Source: Antedon mediterranea
Lineage: Eukaryota > Echinodermata > Crinoidea > Comatulida > Antedonidae
Assembly (NCBI RefSeq): GCF_964355755.1
Contig: NC_092673.1
Location: 8,191,001-8,255,000 of the forward strand
Direction: 5' to 3'
Length of the DNA stretch: 64,000 nt
The notes below the pieces were generated by a model. The model did not search any database. It was not told the origin of the DNA and saw only the letters and a list, made by a program, of their open reading frames with translations. This document shows positions 63,774 through 64,000 of this stretch, piece by piece. The stretch's first letter is position 1; the number at the start of each line of letters is the position of its first letter. The position numbers and the translations under genes were made by a program.

Positions 63774-64000
63774 CAAATACCATGTTTGTATTGTGTTTTT
63801 TGTTAATACCAACAGTGGTGTTGGTAGTGCTATGGGTGCTGCTTACCTGGACAAACCGAAATAGCCCTCTCTCTACAAAATGAGGATACAATTAAGAAAA
63901 GAAAAAATTCCATTGAGCACGCCTATCGCATAATGGTTATCATTCGCAAATTGTGTAGGTACTCAACAGAATTTCTTCGTAATGGTATATCCTGAGAGAG
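63774..64000. other. Right edge of window, no feature assigned
   Basis: A minus-strand CAG/GTAAGC donor-like site near 63,847 follows a CATTTTGTAG acceptor-like site, giving a 26-nt candidate. It does not extend the COP1 reading frame and was not accepted as an exon. Confidence 0.3.

Noticed and set aside
63847-63872. 26-nt candidate COP1 exon between CATTTTGTAG and GTAAGC
   Set aside because: It does not encode RING sequence or provide the phase needed by the exon at 58,328.

Overview
The window is animal nuclear DNA. It is AT-rich, its genes are split by GT-AG introns, and it is full of short transposons, non-LTR retroposon tails and tRNA-derived SINEs. Two protein-coding genes are clear, both on the minus strand. 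Gene content, the proteinase K-like protease, the mobile-element mix and frequent TAGGCCTA-type palindromes suggest a marine invertebrate deuterostome, perhaps an echinoderm. That is a low-confidence inference.

Gene 1 (5,880-17,450) is a secreted subtilisin-family (S8, proteinase K-like) serine protease. I rebuilt all eight coding exons with consistent splice sites and phases: 1,113 nt, 370 residues, with signal peptide, I9 propeptide, and the Asp, His, Asn and Ser of the active site. A TATA-like box, a non-coding first exon and a poly(A) signal can also be proposed. Past its 3' end (1,471-2,872) lies a partial second copy: promoter, frameshifted exon 1 and a still-open exon 2, with nothing recognisable after.

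Gene 2 (34,854-58,328 and beyond) is COP1/RFWD2, an E3 ubiquitin ligase. Seventeen exons run from the second half of the RING finger through the coiled coil and all WD40 repeats to the stop codon. The N-terminus and first RING half were not found and probably lie past the right edge.

Between the genes (17.5-34.8 kb) is a repeat-built block: a GATGA-type minisatellite, a 2.5-2.9 kb segment present twice in direct orientation (18,573-21,114 and 27,581-30,511), and between the copies a 5.5 kb element with kilobase inverted arms (about 21,935-27,399). A second large inverted-repeat element (about 9,060-12,370) lies in intron 6 of the protease gene and appears to split a LINE. The arms of both are built of tandem units sharing a common core. 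The first carries repeated octamer (ATGCAAAT) words, the second repeated AGGTCAAAGGTCA (DR1-like) words. This pair is my best candidate for something undescribed.

COP1 introns hold an 18-bp minisatellite, several SINEs (one pair head to head), a tRNA-like cloverleaf, a repeat with a hammerhead-like core, a TTAA-bounded element with a P2X7-tail-like reading frame, a PIF/Harbinger-like remnant with a Myb/MADF-like frame, and two hAT-like elements. No CRISPR, rRNA, prokaryotic operon or viral gene was seen.
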